Assembly (NCBI RefSeq): GCF_000005505.3
Contig: NC_016134.3
Coordinates: forward strand, 620,001-684,000
Reading direction: 5' to 3'
From: Brachypodium distachyon
Taxonomy: Eukaryota > Streptophyta > Magnoliopsida > Poales > Poaceae
DNA: 64,000 bases
The first letter of the stretch is position 1. Each line of letters opens with the position of its first letter. A model generated the notes under the pieces. It searched no databases and was not told the origin of the DNA. It saw only the letters and a list, made by a program, of their open reading frames with translations. A program made the translations under genes and the position numbers. Shown piece after piece: positions 46,041 through 55,728 of the stretch.

Positions 46041-46199
46041 GATTAAACGTACGGCTCCTTTGGAGCAGAGGAATTTTGCAAGACTGGACTTCTATATATT
46101 GACGATTATTTTGTTCTATGTCGCTTTAGATGCAGCTGGCCATCGTTCTGTAACTTTGCTCGCACTTTCCTTGATGAAACGTATAAGACCTGTCAAATC

Positions 46200-46860
46200 T
46201 AGGGACACCCCCAATGCATTGCTATATTTTTATGTCGTGTTTGAGATTTTTATTAGGGACTGCTTGTCTTAACCTCCTTGGCGGTAACTATGGGCGCTCT
46301 TTTAGTTTCTGAAGTCAGTCTTCTTCCTCTAAGCTAGTATTTATTAGTGCTTGATGACCGAGGAAGCAGTTTCCCTCACAGCTATTTACTTGATTCCCAA
46401 CTTTGGCCGCCAGAAGGACAAGTTAATAGTGAGATTTTAAAGGACATTGATAATGTGAAGAGGGGTAGATGGCGACCTAAGTTAACATGGGTGGAGATAG
46501 TGCGAGCAAAGTTGAGACCCAGCCCGTATGAGTGCTTGTCAGATTTGGAATTGAAATCCACCTCACTTCCTATCGTTCCCCTCGTTACTAGACAAGCCCT
46601 AAATGATTTGTTTTACTACGAACAGTTGCCGACTTCCATGGATGACAATGGACAACCGATCGAGTAGGAGAGAAAGAAAGGGTGACAAAGCAAAGCAAGC
46701 ATGGCCGATGTAGTAGATGAGGGCATGAAACTTCACGACACCTTCCATTCCTACGAGCAACTGAGAACCAAACATATATATGAAAACGACACATTTGAGC
46801 TTGGGTGGGAAGGAAAGATGGATGAGAACAGATCACTTAGCCTTAGCCACTGGTATAAGG
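46200..46860 (-). ncRNA. predicted PHAS-like precursor A, minus strand (site 46732-46753)
   Basis: The minus strand carries TAGGAATGGAAGGTGTCGTG, close to the complement of the miR2118 family. A TATA box TATAAAT lies at 46886-46892, 133 nt upstream. Predicted cleavage is between 46742 and 46741. Between TATA and site lies TCTTTCCTTCCCACCC, partly complementary to the site. The transcript would run towards the 3' end of NOC2. The alternative reading is a MIR2118-like gene on the plus strand. Confidence 0.5.
46347..46667 (+). pseudogene. chimeric open frame with a retroelement-type tail motif
   Basis: The 106-codon frame contains KRGRWRPKLTWVEIVRAKLR, the common plant signature (RGRPKLTW.E) seen at the C terminus of LINE-like polyproteins and their gene-fragment derivatives. 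The rest (LPIVPLVTRQALNDLFYYEQ) is not recognised. It lies 500 bp downstream of NOC2 on the same strand and overlaps the region that predicted minus-strand precursor A would cover. It is probably not a functional gene. Confidence 0.4.
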
Positions 46861-47099
46861 ACTGAGGGGAGAGGGAGCAGGTACCATTTATATTGGCACT
46901 AATGCTACTTCTTCCATTACAAAGGTAGATCGGTACTAAATAAAGTGACCGAATTATACAATGATGACAAATGGTACGTAGCCACAAATTAGTGGCAACT
47001 TTTTATTTAGAAATCAGCAGCCGCAAAAAGGAGAGGTATACAGGGCACATGATCGAGACAAAGGAAACTGGTCAATGAATTGAACTGCCTCTTGCAACT

Positions 47100-47960
47100 A
47101 AACAATGGTATTGAACACTCTCCTAGTCTCTGCATTATGGGACGATGCACAAAACCGGCCACTGTCCGTTATCTTTACACTTATGAAAATTTGAGTTGGT
47201 GTGTCGTCAATTCATCCTATGAAGACCACTCCCTAGCTTGTTAGATAATTGATTGATTGCCACCCATTTAATGTGATATAGATATGTATCAAAATCTTTT
47301 GATTGAAAGATTTGGTTTGATGTATACTTTTGAGATAATAATTGTTTTCTTAAGTAAATATTTTGAGAGAATTCTTATGTAGCATTAAGTTGGAAAATAT
47401 GAGCACATAAATATTTAAAACAATCATGTAATATACTTTTAATTCCGTCCGTAGCAACACACGTGTATTTAACTAGTGTGTGTGAAAAATCCCAATTTTT
47501 TATTGGACGGCAACAGGTTTTAAGAAGAAAATTAATCTAAGTATTTATTGCTACAGGATCCATCCATGATCCACGAATCACTCAAAGACTACAGCCTTCA
47601 TGGTTTTTCAGATAGCGCGTTGATCAAATATCCCCAATCTGTTGAGTTTGGAGTTTGTACCAAGAATCAGCAAAGCCAACAGTGCACACAGTAACCGATG
47701 CTTCTTACAACTTCTGCAGCAAACTCATGCACCTAAAATTGACCATTGGATTAAGGTACGTGGATTGTCCATATGTACTTCGGGGTACTCTAAAAGACCT
47801 CACCACTTAGAGCCTGGTGTGTCCTCTAATCTTGCTCTCAGTCTATCATGAGTTTTTTATGCCATTAAACTTTGCCCAATTGTTTTGCCCCAAAGTTTAT
47901 CGCCTCAAGTCACCTGGCTGCTCCAAACATCTGGTGCCCATATCAACAACCTTGATGTAA
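47100..47960. other. spacer between predicted minus-strand units
   Basis: AT-rich DNA with the recurring block TTTTTAAGAAGAAAATTAAT and a paragraph on 47520-47700 that is repeated at 52430-52680 (CATCCATGA, TCACTC or TAACTCCAAGACTACAG, TTGATCAAATATCCCCAATC or similar). No gene was recognised. Confidence 0.45.
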
Positions 47961-48270
47961 TTATGCAAACTTCCTGATGCCTTTCAACTCCTTGAAAGAA
48001 CAAGAAGAAGCACAGACCCCGCAATAGCTCTTCTGTGTACCGTTTCTTCAGGTCTCTCTCCATACTGCAGATGACAACGTACTCGGTAGTGCACTCCTTC
48101 TGAAATCTCATGATCGGCTCAAGAGTGTGATCTAATTGTGGTATTGTGGGGCTGTTGTTTCAGGTGTTGTCAAATTCCCTATGCCTTCCATGCTTATCAC
48201 GTAAAGCATACAACAACGGCACATAATGAAGAGACGAGAGGAAAAATGTTTGGAGAAGACATGCCGTGAG
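47700..48270 (-). ncRNA. predicted PHAS-like precursor C with a second site B, minus strand
   Basis: Site C (48175-48196) reads TAAGCATGGAAGGCATAGGG on the minus strand, with a TATA-like CCATATATAATG at 48286-48297. Some 204 nt further along the transcript is site B (47971-47992), AGGAGTTGAAAGGCATCAGG, whose 3' twelve bases match the complement of the miR2118 5' end perfectly. No separate TATA precedes B, so both sites would lie on one transcript. The sequence from B to C is duplicated at about 53290-53500 around site H, where the equivalent of site B is not preserved. Confidence 0.5.
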
Positions 48271-48774
48271 CGAGCCAGAACTCTACATTATATATGGATT
48301 CTACGTACCGGTGTTGTGTGCCCGTGGCCCCAGCAATTAACGCCAGCCACGATGTACATGTGGTTTAGGCCGGATGAAGAACTATATGTACGTGTTTGAG
48401 GCACTAAATAGGGTAAGATGGAAAGAAGGTCAATAAGACATGAGAGGTGGGTGGACTAGATTAGAAAAGGAGCAAAATGGTCAATGAATTCAACTGATGA
48501 AAGAAACAAACTCTCTTGGAGGCTGCATTGTGAGATGTGCAAGATCATCGATCAACACTTATCATCTGGGATATGAACTAATATGCTCTCTAAATAGAAG
48601 CACAAGAGTAGACGCGATTGCTATATAACAGCGGAAAAGCTGAATGCCCTTGGCTGGCGGCGTGTCAAACTCAACCGTGTAATGGAGGATCATCCGTGAC
48701 ACACTCTCACGGACCATCCCAAGTTTTTTTTTTTAAGTTAAACTGTAAGAGTTGCGTGATTGCAGTCCGACACT

Positions 48775-48960
48775 ATATAGATATATAATTTTTACAAAGT
48801 GAGACACAAAGTACGACCTTTGAGGATCGAACTCTGGTGGGCTGCTAGCACACCTGGCTGGCTGACCACCCAAGCTATGCTTGTTTCTCCATCCGAAGTT
48901 CTTTGAAGCAGCGTGGTGGGGATCGGAGACTAGTCCTGGAAGTTCGAACAACCGACTCGC
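48775..48960 (-). mobile_element. tRNA-derived SINE-like sequence
   Basis: On the minus strand TAGCTTGGGTGGTCAGCC resembles an A box and GAGTTCGATCCTC a B box. It lies between predicted precursors C and D and ends in a T-rich stretch. Confidence 0.5.
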
Positions 48961-49099
48961 TGAAATCTTGAAATTTTTTGATGCCTCCCATATCTACACG
49001 TATTGTTTTTGGAAACAAGTAAGCTGAAACTGGCTCGGAATCTCACTTTTATCTACATGGCACATTTGGGGCGTAAGGCAAAGGAACACTATATATGGA

Positions 49100-49625
49100 T
49101 GAGAGTGACACAATCCAAGTTTATCTCACAGCTATTTACTTGATGACTGAGAGCAATGTAATCTAGTACTCCGTACATGAGAGGATACTTAAAGATTATT
49201 GGATCTATAATCGAAATAAAATGTAAACCTAAATGCACCGTGCCAATAAATATTTTTTCTATACATTTCTAGTCTCTGAATTACGCCATCAGCCTTATCT
49301 TTCTTTAACGATTTATATAAAGAGACAGAGACGTGCCTAGTTTATTTATAACTTGCTAGCAGTTCATCCAAGTCTGCAGCTGCAGGGACTTTCTTCCTCT
49401 GCCTGGCTAGAGGTGATCTTAACTCTCTATTTCACCATGGATCTCATGAGTCTCATGCCTGCTCACAACGTCTTGCCAACGGTACAAGCACCGTGTGTAT
49501 ATTTTCCAATACCTTCCATGCCTAACTGCCAAGTAAGCAAAACAATAACGAAGTGATAATGACAGAAACGAGAGAAAAAAAGTTTAGAGAAAAGGGAGAG
49601 GCGTAGAGTTGAAATGTGGGTAAGA
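49100..49625 (-). ncRNA. predicted PHAS-like precursor D, minus strand (site 49503-49524)
   Basis: The site reads TAGGCATGGAAGGTATTGGA on the minus strand. A TATA-like CTAATATATGAG lies at about 49643-49654, some 125 nt upstream. The leader shares CTCTCGTTTCTGTCATTAT with the CTCTCGTCTCTTCATTAT of unit C. Confidence 0.5.
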
Positions 49626-49829
49626 AGAACTCCGATCCATATCTCATATATTAGAGTGAAAGGACAAGAGTAATACAGAGTAACGCCTATTACGGGGCAT
49701 TGATCACGGTAGATAAAAAGGACTGAATCAGACAGGTAAGGTTGGTGGACAAGCTTGAGGCAGAGGAACTTGCCGGGCATTATTGACACAATGGAAATGG
49801 ACACCCTTCCCAATCTCTACATGTGAGAC

Positions 49830-50080
49830 AACCCTTACAACCTCGCATTGCGTGCAGTATGTTTTCATGGATCTATTTTGGCGTATTTTTTGCTGTTAAA
49901 TTTAGTGTTAGATGGGCACATGGATGAAAATTTTCAAAAACATATATTTACATTCATTCTTAGACACAAAATACTGCAGTTCTGAATTAGAAAACACTAG
50001 ATTGCAAAAGGGGCAAAAAAGTAAGTAAGATTAACTGACAAAGCGGAGAGAAAACATGAAACCATTCTTAGAAGAGAAGA
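49830..50080. other. no feature recognised
   Basis: AT-rich spacer between predicted units D and E. Confidence 0.4.
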
Positions 50081-50580
50081 GGCAAATCCTTGTGAGAAAA
50101 TTGTCACGGTGAATTAGCTACTTCAATGGCCACGAGTAAAACTTAAATGGCGTAAACACTAGCACAATTTTCACAAATGGAGTGAGGGAAAGAAATCTTG
50201 TTGAATACGGTCATTTATGTCAAAACAAATAATCCAAATTATGGGGTAAAAAATGGAATTCGCTCTAGAAATATGGAAGCTGCTGATTATCGATTCAGTA
50301 CAAGTTTAATATTGCCATGTGTTTCCAACTATGTAATTTGCATACCTCACACAGCCGTACTGAAAACACCATCAAGGATAAATTAAGGTGATTATCTTGC
50401 AAAAAAGGCTCACCATGTTGTCTTTCCTCAACAAGTTGTTGTTGGAACCTTCACGACCCCTCCCATTCTTATGAGTAATTGAGAACCAACCATGTGAAAA
50501 CAATTATGTCTTATGTCACATTGAGTTTGGGTGGGAAGGAAAGACGTCTGAGAATGGATCACTTTGCTAGTGGTACAAGG
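50080..50580 (-). ncRNA. predicted PHAS-like precursor E, minus strand (site 50450-50471)
   Basis: The site reads AAGAATGGGAGGGGTCGTGA on the minus strand. The TATA box TATAAG lies at 50607-50612, 137 nt upstream. The leader contains TTTCCTTCCCACCC, partly complementary to the site, as in units A and G. Downstream homology to A and G is clear (TTGTTGAGGAAAG). Confidence 0.5.
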
Positions 50581-50900
50581 ACTAAGGAGGAGGAGGAAGT
50601 ACCACTCTTATATTGGCACCAATGATTTATACTTCTTCCATTAAGGTAGAACGGTACAAAATAAAATGACTGAATTGTACAATGATGAAAAATGGTACGT
50701 AGCCACAAATCAGTGGTAGCTAGCTTTCATTTAGAAATCAGTAATTGTACAATGATGACAAATGGTACATAGCCACAAATTAGTGGTAGCGAGCTTTCAT
50801 TTAGAAATCAGTAGCAGGGCTACATGATCGAGACAAAAGGAACTGGTCAATGAATTTGAATTGAACTGCCTCTTGCAAGTAACAATATGTGTCCAAGTTC
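50581..50900. repeat. unit-upstream paragraph shared with 46840-47100 and internally duplicated
   Basis: The order TATATTGGCAC, ACTTCTTCCATTA, GGTAG, CGGTAC, AAATAAA and GACTGAATTGTACAATGATG, then AATGGTACGTAGCCACAAAT and TCATTTAGAAATCAG, matches 46880-47090. Part of it (ATGATGACAAATGGTAC to TTTAGAAATCAG) is repeated directly at 50684-50738 and 50747-50812. These are promoter-side parts of the predicted units. Confidence 0.7.
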
Positions 50901-50999
50901 AGGAACAAAAGAGTTAATGTGACAGAACTGAAAAACGATAAGCTTAAAACTTACAATATAGTTTAAATAATTAAGAATGCTACATGAAAAAGACACCAG

Positions 51000-51510
51000 T
51001 ACCAAATAAATTTAAAATATCTTGAGAAAGCATGTTACCAATATTGCTAAATTTTAAAAGCGATAATCAAACTTAAGAACGTTTGCAATCACTCTGCAAT
51101 TGACTGGCTTTGTCAAATGGAATCCAAGCATGATTCTATGATACATTGAGTGGCTTTCATCCCCATAATCCTGTTACATCCGGGAGGATGCACTCTGTTG
51201 TGAGGTACTCATGGTCTTGCAAGACATGAATCTGGGCAACCATAGATTGTCTTTGCTGTTGCATCTTTGATATGTTGCCGCACATGTTTGATCTTTTGAA
51301 GTTGTATCAGCTGTAGCAAACGTTGCTGGAAAATTTCTGATGCATCACGTTCCTACATGTATCTTTTTTTCGAAAAGGGGAAAACCCTTTGGCCTCTATA
51401 TCGATTGATGCACACAGGCGAAGCTACATATAACTTTAGAAAGAGAAAAATGTGACATGTTGTTTGGACGTCAAAGCGATGTAAGGAGAGAATTAATCAC
51501 TTGACATTGT
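51000..51510 (-). ncRNA. predicted PHAS-like precursor F, minus strand (site 51334-51355)
   Basis: The site reads TAGGAACGTGATGCATCAGA on the minus strand, more diverged than the others. TATA TATATAT lies at about 51536-51543. An insertion with the SINE tail phrase GGCCTCTATATCGATTGATG at 51361-51430 lengthens the distance to 180 nt; without it the spacing would be near 120. Confidence 0.4.
51361..51430. mobile_element. SINE (Au-type) 3' fragment
   Basis: The phrase TTTTTTTCGAAAAGGGG, AACCCTTTGGCCTCTATATC and GATGCACACAGGCG is a common grass SINE tail. A related copy lies at 51904-51970. Confidence 0.55.
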
Positions 51511-51899
51511 AAGTATTATGTGAAGAGGAGCTATGATATATAAGGATCGGTGCACCTCCATTTATTATTAGGTACGTGCTTCAGTGACGTATGGTGCACT
51601 CACTGACATGTGGGCCCAGCACCACACGCCGATGTCTGTTAAGTCACTGGCCTTGCTAAAAAACACTATCGAGGATAAAGTAGATAATATCTTGCCAACA
51701 AGGATCAATGTGCTAAATCGAGACAATAAGATTAATTGAAATGGATGGTCTAGAATACCCGTGAGCGTATTAAAATTTCGCATGAACTGTACTCATGCAA
51801 GAGGACATAATCTGAATTAGTCTTTCTGCCAGACATAAGTACTATTAGTAGCAGGCGCCATGAGCTATAGATATGGCTTGAAAGATCAAACCATATGCA

Positions 51900-52050
51900 T
51901 GTTTGTTTTCTTTTCGAAAAGGAGGTTGAAAACCCCAGCCTCTGCGTCACAATGATGCACAAATCCATTTTTATAAAATTATTCAAGCACCTAACGGAGC
52001 GAATACAACGACCAACCCAAAGCTGCCATCCTGGTTTACAACAACAAAAT
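51900..52050. mobile_element. SINE (Au-type) fragment
   Basis: The block TTCTTTTCGAAAAGGAGG, AACCCCAGCCTCTGCGTCAC and ATGATGCACAAATCCATTTT followed by TATAAAATTATTCAAGCACC is the second copy of this grass repeat. Confidence 0.55.
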
Positions 52051-52054
52051 TTTG

Positions 52055-52340
52055 AAATTGGGTAATTGCCGGCAGATAAAGAAGACACAATTGAAGTGAG
52101 TCAATGGGTACATGAAATGAAATTGGTTGCCAAGCTGATGTGCTTGGTGAAACCACATGGCATCTTTGGCGTAGAACCTAAGCCCTGGTTGTCTTTCCTC
52201 AGCAAGTTGTTGTTCGGAACTTCACGACACCTTCCATTCCTATGAGTACCTAAGAACCAAACATATGAAAACAATATGTCACACTGAGTTTGCGTGGGAA
52301 GGAAAGTTGCATGAGGATGTATCACTTTGATAGTGGTATA
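52055..52340 (-). ncRNA. predicted PHAS-like precursor G, minus strand (site 52221-52242)
   Basis: The 22-nt site is identical to that of unit A. The TATA box TATAAAT lies at about 52368-52375, 128 nt upstream. Predicted cleavage is between 52231 and 52230. The leader has TTTCCTTCCCACGC, partly complementary to the site. Confidence 0.52.
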
Positions 52341-52429
52341 TATAAGAGGAGGAGGAATTCAAGTACGATTTATATTGACACTTATGGTTTATACTTCTTC
52401 CATTACAGAGGTTTTTTTAACAGTAAAAA

Positions 52430-52690
52430 GGCCTACACGTAGGTGATCAATTTGGATGATTTGAAGAAGAAAATTAATCACACTCCGCAATTAGTTAGTT
52501 TATTGCTATACGGCCCATCCATGACCGATCAATAACTCCAAGACTACAGTCCCCATGGTTTTACTCCTAGCGTTGATAATTATCCCCAATCTGATGAGTT
52601 TGGACGTTCACGAATCAAAGCCAACAAACTCTGCACCAAAGCAGCCAATGCTTCTTACGCCATTTGCAACAAGGTTCATCTAAAAAAACA
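52430..52690. repeat. paragraph shared with 47500-47720
   Basis: The blocks GAAGAAAATTAATC, TTTATTGCTA, CATCCATGA, GACTACAG, CATGGTTTT, TATCCCCAATCTG and ATGAGTTTGG recur at 47500-47720. Both copies lie immediately upstream, on the minus strand, of a predicted unit's promoter paragraph. Confidence 0.65.
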
Positions 52691-53003
52691 TTTGCAACAA
52701 GCTCACGCATAAAACTAAAAGACTCTGTTCTGGTAATTGAGCTACTGGATCGCTGACAAAATCTAGCGCAAAACCACGTCGCATTTACAACTTATGTAAG
52801 TGTACATTACTTAATACATATGTTTTATCATCTACCTTGATCCAAATATCGTGATTGGGACATAAGCTGGGTCCTGTGTATATCTCCCGTGTATAGGCCA
52901 ACCTCCAATTTTGAGTCAATTTGTGAGCAACAGTTTTGAGCTAGCTAACAAGTCTCGAGTGGCCTCGAGGAGCAATCGCTGTTAACATGAGGGATAGGAT
53001 ATA

Positions 53004-53116
53004 CTCCCTCCGATCCCAAATTGTTGTCGAAATATTACATGTATCTAGACGCTTTTTAAGAATAGATACATCCATATTTTTTCAAATTTAAGTCAAGAAT
53101 TTAGGATCGGAGGGAG
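53004..53116. mobile_element. Stowaway MITE, 113 bp
   Basis: Perfect terminal repeats CTCCCTCCGATCC and GGATCGGAGGGAG, flanked by TA at 53002-53003 and 53117-53118. The interior is self-complementary. Confidence 0.92.
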
Positions 53117-53129
53117 TATATGATAAATG

Positions 53130-53570
53130 GAAACGTGAGCCCAGCTCAGTTAATGGTCATGGCAAAAACAATTGGCACTTCCAAAACGAAAAACCACAAA
53201 TGACGGAACATGTTGGAATGTTATATGCAATTGCATACTTTTGGCAATAATTTAAATTTTTTAGCCCACAGAAAAAGGTTAGTGTTGAGCTTTTTTTCGA
53301 AAAGAAAGAGAAGAAACGCAGACCCCGTAATATCTCTTGCTGCTGCTATGCCTCTGTCTCTACGCCGTAGATGTATAACGTACATGCTTGTCCAGTTCGT
53401 CTGAAATCTCACGATCGACTCAAGAGTGCGACCTGATTGTGGTATCGCAGGGCTTTTGTTTCAGGCGTTATCAAATTCCAATGCCTTCCATGCGTACAAC
53501 GTAAGAACGACAAATGATGAAGAGACTGAGAGGAATTAATATTTTTGGAGAAGACATATGCCGTGAGTGA
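53130..53570 (-). ncRNA. predicted PHAS-like precursor H, minus strand (site about 53476-53497)
   Basis: The site reads GTACGCATGGAAGGCATTGG on the minus strand with one base fewer than the others. A TATA-like GGTATAATATAG lies at 53581-53592, about 86 nt upstream. The unit is a close duplicate of C. Confidence 0.48.
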
Positions 53571-53879
53571 TGAGCAATGACTATATTATACCGCTGGGCT
53601 GTGTGCCTGTACCGTAGTCACAGCAATGGCAGCGCCAGCCAACACCTCCAAACTACCACCTACTGGTGTGCTGAAGCTCATATACATGTGGTTTAGGATG
53701 AAGAACTACTGTATTTGAGGCACTAATAAATATGTTAGCTGGAAAGAACTTGGGTAGGATATGAGAGGTGGGTGTGCCAGATTGAAACAATTCAAAGCCA
53801 AACGGTCAATGAATTGATGTCTCATCCGAGAAAAATTTCGGTGTGCTTAACTTCTCATCCTGAGGTGCACACAGCTACC

Positions 53880-54330
53880 GTCTTATATATATAGTTTCAT
53901 AAGAATGCTAATGAAAAAAAAACATCAATATCTAATGAATTACAAATATCTTGAGAAGGAAAATCTAAATAGTTATTTAGTTTATTGCTGCTATGTCGTC
54001 AAGACTTCAGGCTCCAAAGTTTGGGGCAAAAATTTAAATGAGGTAACTTCTGGAACAAGTTATATTAAATGGGATAAAAAAACAAATTTTTTGCTAAACT
54101 GGGTAAAAACTGTCAAAAAATGGAACTCAAGGGTAAAAAAAATGAAATTTATTCTTTTTTTTATGCCACGTTTTCCACATCTTGGGATCGATGGGCACCT
54201 GCAAGAAGCTTGAGATGGAGAGGCATTGGGTCCAGCAGCAATGTCCCTCGTCAAGCAAGTGCAAGTCCCCTCGTCATGCCCAACGAGATGTGAACAGTTA
54301 TATGATAGGTGCTAGTAAAATTGCTACCTA
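53880..54330. other. no gene recognised
   Basis: The 102-codon plus frame at 53905 is a lysine- and asparagine-rich product of AT-rich DNA. No conserved motif. The part at 54030-54150 with GGGTAAAAACTGTCAAAAAA may derive from a transposon terminus, but this could not be shown. Confidence 0.4.
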
Positions 54331-54539
54331 AGACTTTTTGATGATGTGACATGTATTAACGAGGAGAGAGCGCAAGATTGTATGTAGATTATCATACAAC
54401 CCATGCACAAGCTCCAAGGTCATGTGATGTGAGTGCAATATGTATATTCTCTCATTTGTATTGGAAACTTACATACACCTTATGGTTGTATGAATCATTG
54501 TGGTAGATGACATGAACAATTTTTCTTACAACCTAACAT

Positions 54540-54885
54540 ACAAATTGTTGACGATGCTCATGCCCTAATCTGATACAACTTAACATGGCCTAAAAATCTT
54601 TTAAATTCTTCACAGCTCAGCATGGTGGGTCGACCAGCTCTACATAGAAGCATTGTAGCACGGCTGGCCTTTGGAATAACGGATTTGCCAAAATCAAATG
54701 CCATCTTTCATGCTGCATACTGAATCAGATGAAGTTGCATCCGAGTAAGTAAAGGTTGCTGGAAATTTTTCGATGCCTTCCATGCCTACATGTAATTTGA
54801 GGAAAAAAAAAGGAATGTGACATGCTGTTTGGGTATCGGAGAGATGCAGGGGGGAGAATTAGTCACTTGGACACTTGGTAAGTAC
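54540..54885 (-). ncRNA. predicted PHAS-like precursor I, minus strand (site 54767-54788)
   Basis: The site reads TAGGCATGGAAGGCATCGAA on the minus strand. A TATA box CTTATATATATATCAC lies at 54917-54930, about 130 nt upstream. The leader contains TCTCCGATACCCAAACAGCA, partly complementary to the site and itself miR2118-like at its 5' end. The unit is related to F. Confidence 0.5.
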
Positions 54886-54930
54886 AGTAACTAAGTATCA
54901 TGTGAGGAGGAATTGTGATATATATATAAG

Positions 54931-55728
54931 GGTGCTAAAGAGGATCGGTGTACCTCATCCATCATTAGATATGCAGTCTGGTAAAGCAGGTGGGCAGCCA
55001 ATAAGAAAATAAAGTGACCGGATTGCATAATACGTGGCCATCTGGCAGCCAGGAGGAAATACTACAGGCAGAAATTGAAAGCCTACAACGGCACTGGATC
55101 GAGGCCAAGGTTGATCCATGTCCAGGGGGAGGATCCAAGGGGTGATTGGACTTCCCCTTATCAGCGGCCAGTGACCAAGAACATTCGACTTGGTTTCTAC
55201 TAGTGTTAACCAGGTTACTGATTAATTCATGTGATTTCAGATGCAACATGATTTCAGTTATTGGCATGGTATGATGCATCACCTGAAAGGCGTTCGCTTT
55301 TACATCAGACGATGTCAAAAGTTTTAGCTAGTTAACCATTGTTTTGCAAGAATGGCAGATATACATTCAGTCGAGAGAAACCGATTTAAAATTACAACAA
55401 TTAACACATGAGCATGTAATATTCCTTACTACATTGATTCTCCATCATGAAGCAAAACTGAATAATCTCCTGAACTTGTAACACGAACACATCAATGCCG
55501 GCCATGACTCAGCTAGCGACACATGTTCTCATAGAGTCTGTGTAGCATGTCGCCCTTCTGATGAACCGTGCTAAGCTTCAGCCAGTCTGCACGTTGAGTT
55601 ATCAACGAGGCGGCCTTGCAAAGCAAGTCAGGAAGGGGTCACACTAACTTTGTTGCCTAGTCGTGTCGGCCTGTCAGTATCCGCCATACAAGGATGCATC
55701 TTGCAATCTACTCCTTGACTCTGCAACC
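54931..55728. other. spacer and APC5 3' flank
   Basis: No gene was recognised. The part adjoining 55728 (about 55420-55728) probably holds the APC5 3' untranslated region. Confidence 0.4.

Noticed and set aside
46690..46760. Plus-strand hairpin with a short loop at unit A (GCATGGCCGATGTAGTAG pairing with the miR2118-like stretch) as a MIR2118 gene
   Set aside because: About 14 of 21 positions pair, but no similar upstream arm was found at units C, D, E, G or I, and the TATA boxes lie on the other strand. Kept only as an alternative.
53905..54213. 102-codon plus-strand gene
   Set aside because: The product is lysine- and asparagine-rich from AT-rich DNA and has no conserved pattern.
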